Assembly (NCBI GenBank): GCA_964017065.1
Contig: OZ024785.1
Coordinates: 5,784,314-5,848,313, forward strand
Length of the DNA stretch: 64,000 nt
Origin: Haliclona indistincta
Lineage: Eukaryota > Porifera > Demospongiae > Haplosclerida > Chalinidae
Reading direction: 5' to 3'
Program-made: the position numbers and the translations under genes
The notes under the pieces: generated by a model
What the model saw: only the letters and a program-made list of their open reading frames with translations
Databases searched by the model: none
What the model was told of the DNA's origin: nothing
In this document: piece by piece, positions 10,311-23,100 of the stretch
How the letters are laid out: each line of letters opens with the position of its first letter
How positions within the stretch are numbered: the stretch's first letter is position 1

Positions 10311-13300
10311 ATGGGTTTACATGTTAATAATAGTGGTCTCAGATCACTAAGGAAAGTGAGCATTGGTTGTTGGAATATGAGGACCTTGGTTGAGGCTGAT
10401 GGTAGCATTGCTACTGGTGTTTCCAGGAGAGGAGGACGTGGTGTCACAGTTGACAAGAAGTCTGTGTTTATGGTTCAACAACTCAAGAAGTTTAGAATGA
10501 GCATTGTAGGGATTAGTGAGACTAAATGGTTTGGCTGTCATATATATGATGTAGATGGTTTTCTGATTTTGCATTCTGGACGTCCAATCCCGGAAGTTGG
10601 TGAGCCTGTTATGAGGAATGAGGGTGTTGGTATTGTGCTAGATCCTTTCATGGCTGAGTGTTGGAGGAATGGTGGAGCAATTTGGAATGCTGTGAGTTCA
10701 AGAATAGTTACGGCCAGGTTACGTATGTCTAATAAAGATGGGAAGCCTTGGTTCTTGTCTGTAGTTAGTGTTTATGCTCCTACACATAGGTCTAGTCATT
10801 CAAGTTTTCAAAGATAAGTTTTATGATGATTTGCAGTGTGTTGTGGATAGTATTGGTGTGGACGATGTTCTTGTTATCTTGGGTGATTTTAATGCTAGAG
10901 TTGGATGTGGCAGCCTTGGTGATGAGTGGAGTGATGTGCGTGGTAGACATGGAATTGGTAAAATCAATGGGAGTGGTGAAGCTTTATTGTCATGGTGTGC
11001 ATTGAATAATTTAGTTGTGTTGAATACGGTTTTTCAGAAGAAGGATATTCATAAGGTTACATGGCAGCATCCAGGTAGTAAGCAGTGGCATTGTATTGAT
11101 TATGTCATCATGCGTCAGAGTCAGCGCTTTATGTGTTGTGATGTGAGTGTGCTTCGGAGTGCCGATTGTTGGACTGATCATAAGCTAGTACGAGCTAAGC
11201 TACGGTTTTCTGTTTCAGTCAAGAGGAGTGGAGTAAGTGGCAGGGCGAGGTTTGCTGTGGGGCGATTAAAGGATAGTGAGATCCGTGCTGAGTATCAGGA
11301 GAGGGTGTGCACAGCTGTAGAGAGCGGATGGGATAATACTAAATCTGTGTCAGAGATGTGGGGAGTGCTGTCTGAAGGGATGGTGGATGCAGCATCAGAG
11401 GTGTTGGGTTTGGAAGTTAGGCGACAGCCGGATTGGTATAGAGATAACGAAAATGTGTTGACAGCTTCGATTAACAAAAGGAATGCTTTGTTTCACAAAT
11501 GGCTGAGTTCAAGGAAGACTAGTGATCGGAAGAGATATGTGGTTCAGCGTCGGCTTGTGGCAAAAACAGTTAAGAGAGTAAAGAACGAATGGTTGCAGAA
11601 TAGAGCTAGAGAGATAGAGGCAGGGATGTTGTCACGAGGTTCAAGTGCTGGTGCATGGAAGAGTTTAAAGGATATAAAGAAGGGAAGAGCAGGTTTAAGA
11701 CCTGTGTTGACAAAAGTGGTCAAGAAGGCAAATGGTGAACTGTGTATTGGCAGGGATGAGAGTTTGCAGCGCTGGCGTGAGCATTTTCATGGTGTTCTTA
11801 ATATTCGGAGTTCTTTTTTGGCTAGTGTAGTTGATGAGGTTGAAGATTATCCTATTGATGAGAGCTTGGATGTCCCACCTTCTGAAGAGGAGATTTTAGA
11901 TGTTATTAAGTTGATCAAGGGTGGCAAGGCTGCTGGGAAAAATGGTGTGTTGCCTGAGATGATCAAGTGTTGTGGCCTGGACTTGTTAGATTATCTTGTG
12001 GTGCTGTTTCAGAGTGTGTGGTCAGAAGGGTCTGTTCCTCAGGAGTGGAAGGATGCTCTTATTGTACCAATTCCGAAAAAAGGGGATTTGTCACTGTGTG
12101 ATAATTGGAGAGGTATTAGCTTGTTGGATCTGGGAGGGAAGGTCTTTGCCAAGATCATTCAGCAGAGGTTACAGTCTGTCGCAGAGAGAGTTTTACCTGA
12201 ATCGCAGTGCGGTTTTCGAAGTGGAAGAGGTTGTGTCGACATGATATTTTGTGCCAGGCAGTTAGTGGAGAAGGCAGTTGAGCATAATACTCAGGTATTT
12301 ATGCTTTTCATTGATTTGCGGAAGGCATATGATTCAATTCCTCGTGAAGCATTGTGGCGTGTTCTAGTTAAGTATGGCATTCCTCCTTCTATGGTTGCAG
12401 TGATTCGTTCCCTACATGATGGCATGTATGCAGAAGTGTCGGTAGATGGCGATGTTGCTAATGAGTTTGAAGTCTGTAATGGTCTACGGCAAGGTTGTGT
12501 TGTTGCACCCACTCTTTTCAATCTGTACTTTGGTCTGGTGATTCAACAGTGGAGGGCTAAGTGTTCTACTTTTGGAGTCAAGATCCTTTATAAGTGTGGC
12601 GGGAAACTGGTTGGGGAAAGATCAAGGAGATTGGATAGATGTTTGTTGACTGAGTTGTTGTTTGCTGATGATGCGGTTGCAGTTGGTTCTGACCGTCGGA
12701 GTATGGAGCGTGCTGCTGTTGAGTTAGAAAGAATTATTACAGGATGGGGTTTGACTCTTAGTATAGGCAAGACTAAGTTGTTGGTTGCCGGTGTCCCTCG
12801 GAGCAATGTAGATACTTCACCAATTGTGTTGAATGGAGGAGAGATTGAATGTGTGACCGAGTTTAAGTATTTAGGCTCAGTTCTAGAGGCAAGTGGAGGA
12901 GTGATGGCTGAGGTCAGTGAACGAATTGCTAAAGCTTCTAAAGCTTTTGGTGCTCTCAAGGAACCCATCTTTAAAAACTCTGATCTTTCTTGTAAGACCA
13001 AGTGTTGTGTGTATAAGTCAGTAGTACTAGGTGTTCTTTTGTATGGTTCTGAAACTTGGACAACAAAGCGTGCCTCTACTAAAAAGTTAGAAGTCTTCCA
13101 CAATCGCTGCCTACGTAGTATTCTGGGAATTTCTTCTGTTCAGCAAAGAATGGAGCATATTAGCAGTGTTGATATAGCAAAGCGTTTTGGAATGTCCGAG
13201 TCTCTAGAAGATAGTATTGCTGCAAGAAGACTAAGGTGGTTGGGGCATGTAGCAAGGATGGACAATCAACGGCTCCCGAAGATTCTCCTTTTTGGTCGCT

Positions 13301-13611
13301 TACCACAAAGCAGGCCTACTCATGGGACTAAGATGCGTTGGCGTGACAGAATAAGTAAGGATCTAGTGAAGTTTGGTTTGAATCAAAATGCGTGGTATTC
13401 TGTATCACAAGAGCGGAGTAAATGGAGGGGTGATTGCAGAGAGGGTTTAGCTGATGTGACTAACAAAAGGCTACAGGATGATGTCTTAAAACGTGCAGCT
13501 GCTAGTACAAGACCAATCGGCCCTTTCGAGTGTCCTGTTTGTAAGAGGTGTTTTTCAAGACAGCAAGACATTGCTCGTCACCGTTGTGTTACCACTCGCC
13601 CTCGTCACTGA
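10311..13611 (+). mobile_element. Non-LTR (LINE) retrotransposon: AP endonuclease, reverse transcriptase, C-terminal zinc finger
   Basis: Single-copy LINE coding region read in two overlapping frames, 10311-10817 and 10768-13611. The first frame carries the N-terminal half of an apurinic-type endonuclease (CWNMRTL, SETKW with catalytic Glu, SVYAPTHR). The second carries the rest (GDFNARVG, IDYVIM, TDHKLV), then reverse transcriptase blocks: LFIDLRKAYDS (motif A), GLRQGCVVAPTLFN (B), LLFADDAVAVG (C, catalytic Asp pair), LTLSIGKTKLL (D). After RT come RRLRWLGHVARMD and a terminal Cys2-His-Cys finger (CPVCKRCF...HRC). One net frameshift between about 10785 and 10815 separates the frames, so this copy looks recently inserted but disabled, unless the shift is an assembly error. 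The clade was not assigned. GT-rich tracts bound it on both sides. Confidence 0.93.
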
Positions 13612-14159
13612 TTATGCCCATACTCAGTCCACTTCATCTATATAGGTGTTGTGGAGAAGCATCATCCGTATGGATGGCTTCCTTTCCAGGTCCAGGTCCA
13701 GGTGTGTGTGTGTGTGCGTGTGCAGGTGTGTGTGTGCTGTGCGTGCGTGTGTGTGCGAAACATCATAATTATCAACATACACTTGAACTAATCACACACA
13801 AAGTCAATATTTAAGATGTAAAATTGCTGAGCTAATGCAGAATTTTGCTATATATTGCTTGTGTGATAGTAGGCTTGTTACACTATAATACTACAGCAGT
13901 ATCTTCCTCGTTGAGATTAATCTCAATGAGGAAGTGTGTGTGTGTGTGTGTGTGTGTCTTCCTCATTGAGATTAAATGATTCAATGAGGAAGAACTACAA
14001 TACTGTGATTGACACGTATTCATTTCTCATGCAGAAATGAAATAGTTGTGGTAAATTCTCAAATGAGGAAGAACTTCAGTATAAAGCAGCCTTTCATCAG
14101 CCAAGTTCTCACTGACGATATTTCTTCAGTTTTCACTAACTCTCCTCAAGCTAACCATA
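13612..14159. other. Retrotransposon 3' end and modular upstream region of the small gene
   Basis: A GT-rich tract (13700-13757) probably marks the retrotransposon 3' end. Then come modules of the word AATGAGGAAG: a 32-bp near-perfect palindrome at 13903-13934 with centre ATTAAT, an inverted pair around 13957-13990, and block P3 (14061-14112) containing GTATAAAGCAGC 80 nt upstream of the ATG at 14160. Confidence 0.6.
14061..14112 (+). promoter_or_regulatory. Promoter-like block P3 with TATAAA
   Basis: AATGAGGAAGAACTTC then GTATAAAGCAGC. The TATAAA lies about 80 nt upstream of the small gene's start. The same block occurs at 9001-9050 and, degraded and inverted, at 8465-8514. Confidence 0.5.
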
Positions 14160-15104
14160 ATGGCTGAAACTAAGAGTAAGTTGTCTCTTTTGAACTGAGC
14201 CTTATACCCTGGGTGCGTAGGCGCCAGAGGGGTAAGCGTTTGGGTTCGTGGCGGGTTACCAGAATTAATGATATTCATGACTTTAGCAAGTACCTTTATT
14301 TTCTAACCATGGGTATTTGTACAGTGGAACTTGCAGAGTGCAGTTTGCTTGTCTATCGATAGTCTTCGACCATACCAAGTTTCAGCCGCGCAGCGTTAGC
14401 CATAGCGGAAAGACGAACCCGCCCGATGACGACCAAGAACGATCGGTCGGGGAGATTTTTCTTAAGTTGTGTGAAGCGTACGAAGCTAAAACTTCTCCAG
14501 CAAGCTCTCCTGCCATCTGTGCAGAATCCGTTGCATGGATTTCGCCGGGCAATGCTCGTACGCTATTTTACAGCGATGCTCCAAACGGCCCATGTCACGG
14601 GGAATATTTGTCATCACGTGGAAGGTTATCATGTACAAACTTTCTTCAAGCTAACCACAATGGCTGAAACTAAGATTAATTTGACTCTTTCAAATTCTTT
14701 TCATCATGTTCTATTCTCATAGGTCTCAACATTCAACTCACCAACAACTCTTCTCAGTCACCCACTGTTAGAAACCTAGTCGCATCAAAAGGAGAATGGA
14801 TCAGGATGTTGCAATCCCCTATAACTGATAATGGTGGAACAGCAGTGGGCACGGTGAGATAGCTACCTGGACAGAGATCCTTTACATGTACTAATTTATA
14901 CAGATCCAAGGAACCAGTGGCTGTGCAGGAAAATTTGAGGTCAAGTATTCAACTGGAGAAGTTTTCAAGTTTGAAGTCCAGTTTGGTGATGGGGCTCCAA
15001 TGTTTAAATGTGAAGGAAAAGGATTGTATGTTCAGATGGATATGGAGGACCCAATGATTGAATCAAACACAATGAATTGTGTTGTAGCTGCTTACGATAT
15101 CTAA
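14160..15104 (+). CDS. Small beta-rich protein, family unrecognised
   Basis: Three exons, 14160-14175, 14723-14853 and 14904-15104, in consistent phase give 115 residues. No signal peptide, membrane span or cysteine pattern indicates secretion. The sequence alternates hydrophobic and polar residues with Gly/Thr turns (QGTSGCAGKFEVKYSTGE, KFEVQFGDG), suggesting a compact beta sandwich. Length and feel recall lectin-like or aegerolysin-like folds, but I could not confirm any family and assign no function. A broken inverted paralogue lies at 7978-8424. Conservation of exon structure and upstream block between the two argues that this is a real gene. Intron 1 is unusually long for the window (547 nt) and contains a second, donor-less copy of the exon-1 region at 14636-14700. 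Confidence 0.68.
14207..14635. other. GC-richer insert inside intron 1
   Basis: This stretch lies between two copies of the exon-1 block (about 14141-14200 and 14636-14700) and is visibly richer in G and C than its surroundings. It has overlapping open frames of about 100 codons in two frames, neither recognised. It may be an inserted fragment of another gene or element. Confidence 0.45.
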
Positions 15105-15781
15105 GCAGAAGAAGATTACTCGAGAACTTGCTCCAGTGCAGTAGCTAGAATAGTAGAGACCACTCAGTAGTGGTGTCATTTGTTATGTACATTGGATCTC
15201 ATTATTTGTGCATGTAGTCAAAATATCCACATCAACATTAGTCTATATGCAGCTTTGAGAGGTATTAATAAGGTCGAAGGGATGCTGTTGGTAACACCTA
15301 GTTTGATTATACTATGTATTTGACTCACTAAACTGTTCGCAATGGAATACCTAATCAAAATTATGAAGTACAGGCTACAAATTGTGAGATTTTATACTGC
15401 AGTATTAGCTGCAATGAGTACAGATGACAACGTGCTCCTCGCTAAGAAGCATCTATTGACCAAGATCTTGCTGCCTGCTCAGAATCAGTTCACCAACTGA
15501 AGGCAAATGTCGATTTAGAGACTGAGGCAACCGCAACAGGTAGGTAGGTACGTGACCTGACTACAGTATCTTTGTGTGAGATGATCTTAGTGCTGGCTGG
15601 TACTTGGTTTCAAATTGTTGAAGCCACAAACTACCTGAGCACAAGGTATCTAACATTTTGTCCTGAGCAGTCAGCAGAGGGCAAAATGATGGAGTCAGAC
15701 AATGTGATAATCACAATAATGATCTTTAAAACATTTGTTGCTAACTAGCTATATGGGTTTCTCAGTGTCGGAAAGCAATTT
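15105..15781. other. Intergenic with one orphan exon-like stretch
   Basis: About 15454-15540 reads as an open frame (SIDQDLAACSESVHQLKANV and on) ending at a good donor, GTAGGT, but no partner exons were found. Nothing else supported up to the stop of the SAC3 gene. Confidence 0.35.
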
Positions 15782-18059
15782 TTATAAGTTAGAAGTTGCT
15801 AAAAATAGTTTGAGCTTGACTTCATCAACGGCTTCGTCAAATCTGTGTAAAAGAGGGACGTTGTTGTCTACAGCTCAGGCACAGCAGTGTCACATACTTT
15901 GCTGTTCTGATTCCAGCCTTGAGGTCTTGCAGACGATGTGAGAACGAGGGAGAGCCAACTGGCAGAGGAAGAGACTGATGAGAAGGAAGAGAGTGGGACA
16001 GTGACGGAGAATTGCTTGAAGATAACCATTTCTGTAGCTGGTCCTCGAAGCTATAAACCCAATAATAAGTTGAAATGCAGACACAAATCTTTAGAATACC
16101 TTTTAGAGTGTGACACTTCGTTATTCAGTGAAGCTACGAGTTGTCTTCCTTCCTTGGCTAGCTTCTTGTCGAGGTGGAAGCCACGACTAGTATCCATGCT
16201 AGGTCTAGTTCTTACAGTAGCTGGCTCATGCACAGCAGTTGAGACACTTCGCTTTCTTCTCTTTGACCCACCAGTGTTTCTCGGACGCTCTCTTTGCTGA
16301 CCATGTGACGATAATGCAAGAGTGGTTTCAGCTACAGCTCTCTGCCATTCAAAAGGTGGATGAAACACAGCCTCGGTTGGATTCATGACTATCCCAGCCA
16401 TTAGATTTGATGGTATGGTTGATAGCATGTGCTCAACACATGCTAGTATCACCTGATCCCAAGGCACATCAGCAGCTGGAGTCTGGAGCAACTGCTTTAC
16501 TCTATTATAACGGACTACATTAAGTGAGGAAGCAATGATAGATTGATATACCTGGACAGCAGTATGACGGAGTCACGACTACATACACTCCTCACATACT
16601 GCAAGCTAGTCACACACTGAGACGACCAATCAGATTCCCTCTCTACAATATGTGGGTGGGGTAACCTCAGAGCGCTCAACTGGCTCTCAATCTGTGACAA
16701 ATGATTGGTTTCGTTCCAATCAATAGCAATGTCCTTGACAGTGCCAGTAGGCCAGGACAGCTGTCTCACACTGTCACAGCATAGCTGCTCATGTACATGG
16801 TCCACCACACTGTTATACAAGCTTACTAGGGGACCTGGAGACTGCATGGAGGAGAATCAACACACACACTCTACTCCAGTGGTCTCCTTTACCTGAGAGG
16901 GTAGGTCAGCAGCCTGACGTATCTTACCATCAGCAAGAAGATTGGATAAAAAGAAGTCTGACATGACTAGAGAGAGAAAGAGAGTGAGGGAGAGAGGGAA
17001 AGAGAGTGAGGGAGGGAGGGAGGGAGGAAGGGAGGGGAGGGAGGGAGGAAGGGAGGGAGGGAGGAAGGGAGGGAGGGAGGAAGGGGAGGGAGGGAGGGAG
17101 GGAGGGGAGGGAGGGAGGGAGGAAGGGGAGGGAGGGAGGGAGGGAGGAAGGGGAGGGAGGGAGGGAGGGAGGGAGGGAGGAAGGGGAGGGAGGAAGGGAG
17201 GGAGGGAGGGAGGGGAGGGAGGGAGGAAGGAGAGGGAGGGAGGGAGGAAGGAGAGGGAGGGAGGGAGGGAGGAAGGGGAGGGAGGGAGGGAGGGGAGGGA
17301 AGGAGGGAGCGAGGGAGCGAAGGAGGAAGGGAGGGAGGGAGGGAGGAAGGGAGGAAGGGAGGGAGGAAGGGAGGGAGGAAGGGAGGGAGGAAGGGAGGGA
17401 GGGAGAAAGAGAAGAAGGGAGGAAGGGAGGGAAGAAGAAGAGGGAGGAGAGAGAAGAATAAAGAGAACTGATTAAGAATCTCGCCTCTCTCCAAATGATG
17501 TCTCAGTGGCGTCCAAGTGATGACAGGTTGAGGAGAAGAGTGCTCTGCCAGCCACACCAGAATCTCACTCAACTACAGCAGCAGCAGCAGCATACACATG
17601 ACCGTAGTGTGTTTTAGGTACCTTGTGTTCTGTAGTAGTCGTAATGCTTGGCTCACTCTTCCCCTCTATTTCGTCTAGTACAGCTAGCAACACCTGATTA
17701 CAGTCACCGGTTGTCTCAATATCTGTGAGAAAAGACCAATAGCTGTAAAATCTTCTTGTACAAGCAAAAATTTGATACTAGCTTGAAAAATTATCGTTTA
17801 TACATGTCAAAACCATTATCAACTGCATGCTACACAGGAAATTCAAACAGTGTTAGATATTGACTACCCAGACGTACTACAATGCAAGATATTGAGCATT
17901 TCTTGAATGCTCACTGACCTCTCGTGAGTTGTATCTTGTGAGCAAGGCTCAGCTCAGTTGGAGTCACAACTACAACTGGTGTGGAGCGCAGTATTGACAC
18001 CAGAGTGTGTAGCTGAGAACGGACATGACTAGAGTAGGCCTGTAGACACACATGAGAAC

Positions 18060-18103
<44 letters not shown>

Positions 18104-18351
18104 AGGGGGGAGGGATGGGGAAGGGAGGGAGGGGCGAGGGAGGGAGGGAGAGAGAGAGGGAGAGAGAGAAAGAGAGACAGAGAGAGGGAGAGAGAGAGAA
18201 AGAGAGAGAGAAAGAGAAAAGGGAGGATCAGAGTTGCTTGCCTCGGGAGACCAATTGGAGCGAGGAAGAGGAGAGTACAGCAAGACAGCTGTGGTACCCT
18301 TAACACTCAACCAGAGATCACTCCTGGCTAGAGCAGTCACTGAGCAAGACT

Positions 18352-18395
<44 letters not shown>

Positions 18396-18458
18396 AGGGA
18401 GGGAGGGAGGGAGGGAGGGAGGGAGGGAGGGAGGGAGGGAGGGAGGGAGGGAGGGAGG

Positions 18459-18546
<88 letters not shown>

Positions 18547-20051
18547 ATACAATGAACAATAAAAATGACAAAACTGCAGTCCACAATAAAATAATCTAAT
18601 CCACGAACAGTCAAACACTTGATAAAATAAATGTTCAAGACTATGTAGCATTACGTACTAGGTACACTATACTCTCTTACCTTGACACTGATAGCGACAC
18701 CAGAGACAATGCTAGCATGTGTTGGACGATGAAGAACAGATACCTGTGTGTGAAAGAGATTAACACTGAGTATACTACATATCTCGAGAAGCAGACCTCT
18801 CAACCTTTGCTAGATCGCGGTCGTGTGATTTTTTAAAGTTTGCAGTAGTATACGGTATATTTGACTAGTGTACAGTGCTACAATGATAATATACAGAGCT
18901 ACGAAAGCAGTATACGAAGATTCGAAATTGTGTGACACAACCAAATCATGCGAGTTGAGAGATTTGCGGTAGATTGAAACGCGTGTGATCGCTAAAGACT
19001 CACTCTCTCTGTTCTCTCTGCCTGTGAGGTGTTTGACAACTTTCCCTGCAGCCAGTCCCAGCAGTGCTGGTCAGACCAGCTCATCTGCTCCGAACCGGGA
19101 CAAACCAACAACAGCGACCAATGAAGAGTGGGCGTGGTGACGTGTGAGGATGGGCGGGGCAAGCGAGACACGAATAGAGCATCACGAAGAAGCGTTGTGA
19201 GGTCAAGTGGAGCAACTAATTGCTGCCTGTAGAGAGAAAGAATCCCTCATTCAAATTTTAAAATTGAATTTCAAAATTCAAATGGTTACCTTTGTTTGTC
19301 TATATCACTGATTCTGTCACTGATAGTTGCATGTGGCGATTTTCCCGCAGTGAGTTGACTGAGAAAAAACAAGTGAATGACCAACAGCACAACAGAGGCT
19401 ATGTACCTGGTGTTGGCTATCAGTGACTGGGTGAGCTCCTGTCTCTTGCTAGCAGAGAGAAGGGAGTTCACTTGCACATGGAGTGTTGTTAGTGGTCCCA
19501 TGGGAGGGAACTCAGCCATTGACAGACGAACATGCTGCCGTAGCTTAAACACCTTTCTCCACCTGGAGAAGAAGGGCAAACAGACAGTTAAGCAACTAAA
19601 TTTATCCCTAAAATACAAAACATTCTGTGCATCTAAAAGAAGCACAATACAAAATAGCAGATTTTTATTTTCCTTTACCTGTGCCAATATCTTGCACACT
19701 TTGCTCTTCGTACTTGCAGTTCTATTCGCTCCAGTTTAGTTTGCCTGTCTATTTCAGCTTGCCGGATAGTGTTGGTTGCTATAGCAACACAGATGGACTC
19801 CACGCCGACTGTGAATACTGAATTCAGCGCCACCATAGCCATACTGTTCACCCTCGTCTGCCTGGAGCAAGGGTCAAAGCTATCTTAATGTATTTGTTAC
19901 TATAGACCTTAGTGTCTCAAAAGCAACTGAGTAGCACTCATCATGCACTCCACTGGTGAGAAGACTGTTATTAATCTCAATCAACAGTTGCTTCATCATC
20001 CTGAGTAAAAATAAAATTGTTTTATACAAGCATCCAGTGAGCGAGTGAGCA

Positions 20052-20136
<85 letters not shown>

Positions 20137-23100
20137 GGAGGGAGAGAGAGAGAGAGACTGAGTGAGTGAGTGAGTAAGCAAGTGAGTGGATTTTTGTTGT
20201 AAAAGAAATCTACCAGATTTTATAGCAATGTAGTATCATTGACTCACATGTTGCGTTGCATGATAGCTAGCTGTCTGCACCTCTCCATCTCTTCCTTCAC
20301 TAGTAGCTCTATGTAGTCACTAAGTGTTTCAGATAACACAGACTGAGTGAGTGCTACTACCGAGCTCTTTGTGACTTTCTGCGACAGAGAGAAGGATAGT
20401 GAGGGAGGGAGAGATGGAGAGAGAGAGAAGGATAGTGAGAGGGAGGGAGAGAGAGAAGGAGGGAGAGAGAGAAGGAGGAAGGATAAGTGTTGGAATCAGG
20501 GACAAGCACACTCACAAAATCTTCTGCTTCCTGATAAAGTGCCTGAGCTAACTCGACTGTCACTTCTGATAAGATGGATTCTACTATACTGTCAGCCAGA
20601 TTCTCAATCTCCTGAAGATAGACGGCGAAAATTATACAGCACGTGGGACTATAGGTCTTGTTCTACCTGTGGGGTGTGTCCTGTAGGTACAGGGGGCGGA
20701 GCTAGTCGTGGTGGACTCGGGCTCAGTGTGACAGCTGGAGGAGGAAGGTGGAGCTGTTGTTGATGAGTCGCTGTGTCAGAGAAGCTGTGGTGAGGTGTGT
20801 GGTAGCGTGCCGGAGGGAGGGGACCTCCGTAGATAACCTACAGCAGTAATGGAGATAACTGAACAGCATGTGTATCACTAAAGTACAGGTTCAAACAAAT
20901 TTAACACTCGGAATATTTCTTCCTTGAAATTTCTGCGTCTACAGTACAAGGCTAGTGCTGTGTGTTGTTACCTCTCCATATAGCTGATCGCTCTTGTCGG
21001 ATACGAGGTGATTACACTGGACCAATGGCAGAGACTGCGTGGGTGTGACCATAATCCTCTTGGAGAACTCCACTTTGTTGTTAGCGTGGAGACCAACCAG
21101 TGAACAGAAATTGACAGCCTTTAACAAAGAGAACAAATAGTTTATCAGCAGGGCAGAATCTCTGCGTTGGTCTTACCTCTTCCTTGTTCTCGAAAGCCAG
21201 TATTCTGATGAGGTCAGCGATTGAGAAGTGCATAGTACGACCAGTCACACTGTGTGAGTTGTTCAACACTTGAAGAGCCTTCAAACGAACCTACAACAAT
21301 AGATAATCAAAATGAACTGCAGCCTATTTTTCTATGTTCTGTGTTAGGCTGGAGTTAAAGCAACTGACCTGATTGAAGTATCGATGAAGAAGACAGGATG
21401 AGAGGAATGTAGCAGCTCTAAGCAGAAACAAAACCATAGACAGAGGTTAGTGCAGCTGTTCTTACTTGACAAGTTTGAAGAACCGCACAAAGTTATTGCT
21501 GTCCAGTGCTTGCACAACTGCAATAGCAAATTTGACCTCTTTAGAGCGACACACATGTTCAGAATACTGCTCAACTTTTCTGTAAAAAAAGACAAAAATA
21601 TTATTGCGCTGTGTTTATGAACTGTATTTGCATACTTGAGGACGTCTCCATCTGTGAGGTGCAGCAGCATATCATAGCAACAGAATTCAGCCTCATTGGG
21701 ACACGTGAAGCCCTGTATTTGTGCAAAACGCTAAGTCAAAATAAATTTTTTAATTTAGCGCGCGTTTTTTTTACTGCCAAACACGTGCACGCGTACGTAC
21801 GCACGTACGTACGTAATAATTATTGATGGGCGTGGTCTTAACCAACGAGCGCCTTCTTTTAGAGGACGATCATGTCAGTGCCCGTAGCTATCCAAGGGAT
21901 TCGCGATGAGCTGCAGTGCGCCATCTGTCACGAACTGTGTACAGAACCCAAGACTCTACCGTGTCTACACTCTTTCTGCTACGAGTGTTTAGAGAAGTGG
22001 GTCAAAGCCAAGACACAGCTGGAGAACAACTCGGACTTTTTGAAGGAGTTCCTGTGTCCTTTCTGCATGATGTCGAGTGATCTGAGCTCCGGACCAAGCA
22101 GTCTGCCGACTAACTTTCAGTTAAAAGGTCTCATACAAAAAGTGAAGAACCTGAACGCACCAGAGAGGGCGATGTGTGACGAGTGTGTTGAAGATGCCAA
22201 AGAGAAGGCGATCTCTTACTGCAACACTTGCAAAGAGGCGCTCTGCAGTTTTCATGTGGAGGTGCATCGCAAATCGCGCGCATTTGTCGGACACAACGTG
22301 ACCGCGCTAGAACAGTCGGATTCCCAGATACCCGAAGAGAGGAGGAGAGAACAGCAGCCTAAAACACCGACTGGACTGATGATGTGCTCACAACACAAGG
22401 AGAGCCTTCAGTGGTATTGCATGTCACATGAGGTACCAATCTGTATTCACTGTACAGCTAAAGATCACAAAACATGCTCGTTTGATTTCATCACCGATCG
22501 ACTGGTCCAGGAAGAGCGAGAGATGATCGAGGATGGATACCAGCCATTGAAAGAGATGATCCCGAGAGTGGAGGAATGCTGCAGTGGTTTGGAACAGTGC
22601 TTGTCAAAACTGAATTCAAGCAAGCAGTCAATGAGCAATGAGATAAGAGAGATGACCGAACAGCAGGAACATGAATTGAGAATGAAGAGTCAATTGCTGT
22701 TGGCTCGTGTGGATGATAAGTACGTAGAGATGAAAAAAGAGTTGGAGTTTCATTGGAAGGAGGTTCAGCAGCTTAAAGACCTACTCTGCAGTTCGTTCGG
22801 AGAAATGCAGAATACAGTGGGTACAGCGACCGACGTGAACCTGCTAAAGACCAAGAAACAGCTACTGGCTCAATCGGAGAATCTTCAGGAACTGTTTAAA
22901 AAAGCAGACCTCAAACTGCCCAAGGAAAATGGCGACATGCGCTCCCACTACACCTTAGAACACAGCCCTGTAGTGTTTGGACACATGAGAGAAAGAGTGA
23001 AAAGTATAAAGCATCAAGTGACGCCACCTGTTGTTGAGCAGAATGTAGAAATGACAGTGAAGGTGACGACACAGAGCGTACTGGAGCAGCCATTGAAGGC

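Noticed and set aside
14160..15104. Calling the small gene an aegerolysin or lectin
   Set aside because: Only length and general beta-rich character agree; no diagnostic motif seen, so left unassigned.
16942..17572. Open frames up to 201 codons on both strands
   Set aside because: Pure translation of GGGA/GGAA repeat in an intron of the SAC3 gene; no domain and no start context.
18234..18651. Several 80-120 codon Ser/Pro/Leu or Arg/Glu-rich frames
   Set aside because: Artefacts of GA/GGGA microsatellites within introns.
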